Made by a program: the position numbers and the translations under genes. This document shows positions 61,001 through 64,000 of a DNA stretch of 64,000 bases, one piece after another. The number at the start of each line of letters is the position of its first letter. The stretch's first letter is position 1. The notes below the pieces were generated by a model. That model saw nothing but the letters and a program-made list of their open reading frames with translations, did not search any database and was not told the origin of the DNA. The stretch is from Dyadobacter sediminis (GTDB taxonomy: Bacteria > Bacteroidota > Bacteroidia > Cytophagales > Spirosomataceae), in NCBI RefSeq assembly GCF_005860765.1, contig NZ_VCEI01000029.1:186001-250000 (forward strand), written 5' to 3'.

Positions 61001-62010
61001 TATTTTAACGGTGGACATTTAATCTGAGCAGGCAGCATGTAATTAAGATGGATCATGCAGAACAAATAATTATCCTTTTGTGTAGGACTGTTTCCGCGGA
61101 ACGATCCCGGAGCAGCAAAACCCGTTGTAGGCAAAGTTGCCAGCGGATCATTGGAGTCAATGTTATAGTTGGCACGCAGGAATTTTTTAAGTGATTCTGT
61201 ACGGTCTGCGCCTTTTCTCACAGCGACAGGATCTGTACTTCTGTTGGAAAATTTGAGTGCAAGCGGATTGTCTGCAAACAAGGCCGGATCGGCATAGTTC
61301 CCGTGTGTATCGTCCAGATAATCTGTGAAGGTTTTTCTGAAACCGAATTCCGCTGAAATATCAAACCTTGAATTTATTTTATACCGCACGCCTATTCCGA
61401 CAGGAATGGCAAACTGAACAAGGGAATACGGTTTTGCATAACCTTCATTGCCTTGTCCCTCGGTACCCAGCGGCTGCAATTTAACCCAGTCTCCTTTCAA
61501 TGTGTCCAGTGCTTTCGGGTTATGCGCGGTCAGTGCGATACCTGCAAAAAGATAGGCTCCGAATTGCGGCCTTCTGTCATAACTGCGGTTATCGGGTATT
61601 AATTTATAAATTCCCTGAACTGAAAATTCTTTAAGATCATTGCGGAAATGCAGGTTCCGGGCATAAAAAATGCTGGCATCATGCTTGGAATCACGGTTCA
61701 TAATGTAATCATCACCGGCGATCCGGGCATATGTGAAACTGGCTCTGGCAGCAATCCGCGGAGTAAAATGCCTTGTATAATTTCCGCCTATACTCCATCG
61801 CATCATTTTGAAAGTGGAGGAAAGCGGTCTTCTGTACGGTGCCATGTCACCGTAGTAATTGGATGTTCCGATGCCGATGCCTGCCGTAGAGTAAGGAACA
61901 AAAATGCCGCGGCTCTGCGCCTGAACGTTCCGGTTAGTCAACAACAGCCCAAAAGTTAAGATCAACGTCAGCGCCCCGGACAATCTTCTCAATTCAAAAT
62001 TTATACGCAT
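61000..62010 (-). CDS. DUF6089 outer membrane beta-barrel protein (copy 2, longer)
   Basis: About 336 residues starting MRINFELRRL. This ATG at 62008-62010 suits the promoter at 62029-62036 better than one at 62031 that overlaps it. Signal peptide LTLILTFGLLLTNRNVQA. It shares with copy 1 the STAGIGIGTSNYYGDMAP start, GGNYTRHFTPRIAARASFTYARIAGDD, GVRYKINSRFDISAEFGFRKTFTDYLDD and the final strand FCMIHLNYMLPAQIKCP. An extra insert of about 80 residues (FADNPLALKF ... PGSFRGNS) lies before the last strand. Translation of copy 1 is coupled to it. Confidence 0.88.
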   Translation of the reverse strand: MRINFELRRLSGALTLILTFGLLLTNRNVQAQSRGIFVPYSTAGIGIGTSNYYGDMAPYRRPLSSTFKMMRWSIGGNYTRHFTPRIAARASFTYARIAGDDYIMNRDSKHDASIFYARNLHFRNDLKEFSVQGIYKLIPDNRSYDRRPQFGAYLFAGIALTAHNPKALDTLKGDWVKLQPLGTEGQGNEGYAKPYSLVQFAIPVGIGVRYKINSRFDISAEFGFRKTFTDYLDDTHGNYADPALFADNPLALKFSNRSTDPVAVRKGADRTESLKKFLRANYNIDSNDPLATLPTTGFAAPGSFRGNSPTQKDNYLFCMIHLNYMLPAQIKCPPLK

Positions 62011-62028
62011 TTTCAGGTCAATTTTTTG

Positions 62029-62036
62029 CAAAAATA
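62029..62036 (-). promoter_or_regulatory. -7 box upstream of the DUF6089 pair
   Basis: TATTTTTG on the minus strand matches TAnnTTTG 19 bases before the chosen ATG, with TTA near 62056-62058 as a weak -33. Confidence 0.45.
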
Positions 62037-62242
62037 GAATAGTTGTTGGTTTTCTTAAGGTTATATCACCATTTCAACGTATTTCCGATTGATTTATTTG
62101 TGAAGTCTGGATTTTTAGTCTTTATCGATTGCAACAAATTCCGCAACCTGCGGCATTGTGCCGGATTGGTCCATAATATCCGTGTTTTGATGAAAAAGAA
62201 AATAAAACTTCATTATCATTGCATACTGAAAAAGCACGATCC

Positions 62243-62869
62243 ATGATTACCGGTACCAACCTGCGCTTCGCGTATTCTGCTCAAAAAAAGTTTAATTTTC
62301 CAGATATCAAATGCAAGAACGGCGAAACGCTGCTGATTCTCGGCCAGTCCGGAAAAGGAAAAACAACGCTGCTGCATTTGCTTGCCCTGCTGCTGAAACC
62401 GGATTCAGGCGAGATCATGATTGCCGGTACTTCTGCAAACAACCTTTCCAGCTCGCAGCTTGCGCAGGTCAGGGCAAAAAACATCGGCATTATATATCAG
62501 CGGCCCCATTTTGTAAGTTCTTTATCGGTTCTGGACAATATTCTGCTATCCAATTACCTTGGCGATAAAAAGCCGGATAAAGCCAAAGCAACAGCACTGG
62601 CAGAACAGCTTGGATTTGCAGACCATTTGTCAAAAAAACCTTCAAGGCTAAGTCAGGGCGAACAGCAGCGCGTAAGCATTGCACGCGCGCTGATGAACAA
62701 TCCGAACATTATACTGGCCGACGAACCGACATCCAATCTCGACGACAACAATTGCCAGCGAGTCATTGAACTGCTGAAAACCCAGTCCGCCTCCATCGGC
62801 GCAAGTCTGGTTGTCGTTACGCATGATCAGCGTCTGAAAGATGTTTTTTCCAATCAGGTTTTTCTGTAA
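62243..62869 (+). CDS. ABC transporter ATPase (LolD/MacB-like)
   Basis: A 208-residue ATPase starting MITGTNLRFAYSAQ; an in-frame TTG upstream would only add eight residues. Walker A GQSGKGKTT (34-42), Q-loop IIYQRPHFVSSL, signature LSQGEQQRVSIARAL (about 132-146), Walker B ILADEPTSNLDD and the H-loop VVTHDQ are intact. It pairs with the FtsX-type permease 56 bases downstream. Such pairs extract lipoproteins or small molecules from the membrane or drive import of a bound ligand. The partner suggests the specific role (see the permease). Confidence 0.9.
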   Translation: MITGTNLRFAYSAQKKFNFPDIKCKNGETLLILGQSGKGKTTLLHLLALLLKPDSGEIMIAGTSANNLSSSQLAQVRAKNIGIIYQRPHFVSSLSVLDNILLSNYLGDKKPDKAKATALAEQLGFADHLSKKPSRLSQGEQQRVSIARALMNNPNIILADEPTSNLDDNNCQRVIELLKTQSASIGASLVVVTHDQRLKDVFSNQVFL

Positions 62870-62925
62870 GCCATTCGGAAATGCAGGATTGACTTTCGCT
62901 TGTTCCAGTAAAAAATAATTTCCCG

Positions 62926-64000
62926 ATGAATCTTCTTAAAATCAGCATAGCCAATCTTAAGGAAAAAAAGCTCAACAGTTTTCTGAGTGCACTGCTTCTG
63001 ACCCTCGGAATCGGTATGATATCGTTGCTGCTATTGCTTAACAAACAACTGGATGAGCAATTTCGCAGGAACATCAAAGGCATAGACCTCGTCGTCGGAG
63101 CCAAAGGAAGCCCGTTGCAACTCATTCTTTCGAGCATATACCAGATCGATGCGCCGACAGGCAATGTACCTTTGTCGGAAGTAAACAGTTTAAGAAAGAA
63201 TCCGTTTGTCAAAACCGTCATTCCGCTTTCCATGGGCGACAGTTATCAGGGATTCCGGATTGTGGGAACCACTCCAAAATATACCGAGCATTTTCAGGCA
63301 AAAATTGCGCAGGGACATCTTTACAATGCATCCATGGAAGTGACAATCGGCAGTAAAGTGGCAAGGAATACAGGCCTGAAAATCGGTGATACCTTTTCCA
63401 GCTCACACGGACTGGATTCCGAAGGCGACGTGCATGGAAACAGGAAATATGTTGTAAAAGGCGTTTTTGAACCAAACGGATCCGTTGTGGATCAGTTGAT
63501 TTTGACCCGGCTTTCGAGCATCTGGGATATTCACGAACATGCGGAAGAAAATCATGAGGTGGAAAAACATACGCTGGGACCGGAGCATGAAGATGAAGAC
63601 AAACAAGTAACCAGCGCACTCGTACAGTTCCGGAATCCGATGGGACTGATGACCATACCTCGGCAAATCAATGAAAATACATCCATGCAGGCCGCATTGC
63701 CAAGCATTGAAATAAACCGTTTGTTTTCGCTGCTTGGAGTCGGCATTGAAACACTTCGTGCCTTGGCGCTTGTCATTATCATGATAGCCGGTGCGAGCGT
63801 TTTTATTTCACTTTACAACTCGCTGAAAGAAAGAAAATATGAAATGGCGCTGATGCTTTCCATGGGTGCAACGCGTACAAAGCTGTTTCTGATGCTGCTG
63901 CTGGAAGGATTAATGCTGGCCATAATCGGTTTTGTGGCAGGAATCGTATTGAGCCGCATCGGATTATGGCTGTTTTCACGTGCTGCCGAACAGGATTTTC
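62926..64000 (+). CDS. ABC transporter permease, FtsX/MacB-type (cut by window edge)
   Basis: The reading frame runs from ATG 62926 to the right edge (358 codons). An N-terminal membrane helix (NSFLSALLLTLGIGMISLLLLLN, about 16-38) is followed by a periplasmic domain (QFRRNIKGIDLVVGAKGSPLQLILSSIYQID ..., about 45-270) and then three helices near the edge (LRALALVIIMIAGASVFISLYNSLKERKYEMALMLSMGA, the FtsX motif). Inside the periplasmic domain a loop rich in His, Glu and Asp (IHEHAEENHEVEKHTLGPEHEDEDK; about residues 203-227) looks metal-binding. Family: MacB-like; the metal role is inferred. Confidence 0.85.
   Translation, partial: MNLLKISIANLKEKKLNSFLSALLLTLGIGMISLLLLLNKQLDEQFRRNIKGIDLVVGAKGSPLQLILSSIYQIDAPTGNVPLSEVNSLRKNPFVKTVIPLSMGDSYQGFRIVGTTPKYTEHFQAKIAQGHLYNASMEVTIGSKVARNTGLKIGDTFSSSHGLDSEGDVHGNRKYVVKGVFEPNGSVVDQLILTRLSSIWDIHEHAEENHEVEKHTLGPEHEDEDKQVTSALVQFRNPMGLMTIPRQINENTSMQAALPSIEINRLFSLLGVGIETLRALALVIIMIAGASVFISLYNSLKERKYEMALMLSMGATRTKLFLMLLLEGLMLAIIGFVAGIVLSRIGLWLFSRAAEQDF

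Noticed and set aside
1..64000. CRISPR arrays, insertion sequences, prophage or integrated element
   Set aside because: No regularly spaced repeats, transposase, integrase or phage structural genes were seen on reading both strands; the sole tRNA gene has no attachment-site-like duplication beside it.

Overview
The window is a chromosomal stretch from a Bacteroidetes bacterium, most likely of the Cytophagales/Spirosomaceae type (Dyadobacter-like). This is a judgement from gene content and protein style, not from a database search. Supporting signs are an alternative complex III locus, the order rplM-rpsI-rpsB-tsf, families common in Bacteroidetes (DUF6089, DUF2911, DUF3078, a zinc-less DksA-like protein, fused E1 dehydrogenase), and promoter boxes of the Bacteroidetes sigma-ABfr type (TTG, about 20 nt, TAnnTTTG) upstream of many genes. 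Gene density is high. I see no phage, insertion sequence, CRISPR array or rRNA. The only tRNA recognised is tRNA-Cys.

Layout. 1-1.7 kb: start of alternative complex III (ActA, then ActB running off the left edge). 1.8-8.3 kb: tRNA-Cys, rpsA, an HNH nuclease, smpB, a small NTF2-like secreted protein, a radical SAM protein, accD and an FMN reductase. 8.3-17.1 kb: the distal half of the division and cell wall cluster (murD-ftsW-murG-murC-ftsQ-ftsA-ftsZ, all minus strand), without the usual proximal half. 17.3-21.9 kb: a DUF3078 protein, an ECF sigma factor and the ribosomal block rplM-rpsI-rpsB / tsf. 22-29 kb: a plus-strand run with a DUF1080 gene broken by an in-frame amber codon, a DUF2520 protein, a KdsC-like phosphatase, an acyltransferase and sbcD, interleaved with a polysaccharide deacetylase, the DksA-like protein and pdhB on the minus strand.

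29.3-36.3 kb: three large minus-strand genes: a transglutaminase/DUF2126 protein, a circularly permuted ATP-grasp fused to an alpha-E domain, and a second transglutaminase. Together they look like an uncharacterised peptide ligase/peptidase system and are the strongest candidate for undescribed biology here. 36.6-46.7 kb: two uncharacterised membrane genes, proC, a double-esterase fusion, a small coiled protein, a dehydrogenase, an acyl-CoA carboxylase subunit, an MlaD protein and a cell wall amidase. 46.7-55.1 kb: divergent lptD, a DUF1573 protein, then an operon of a fused alpha/beta E1 dehydrogenase followed closely by a PglC/PglD/PglE-like sugar module.

55.2-64 kb: a two-domain FKBP lipoprotein, nth, an ECF sigma factor overlapping a small acidic protein, a YjjG-type nucleotidase, a leaderless trypsin-like protease, a DUF2911 protein, two tandem DUF6089 beta-barrel proteins, and an ABC transporter (ATPase plus a permease cut by the right edge) with a His/Glu/Asp-rich loop. 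Envelope building is the common theme: peptidoglycan, LPS export, lipid trafficking and surface sugars.
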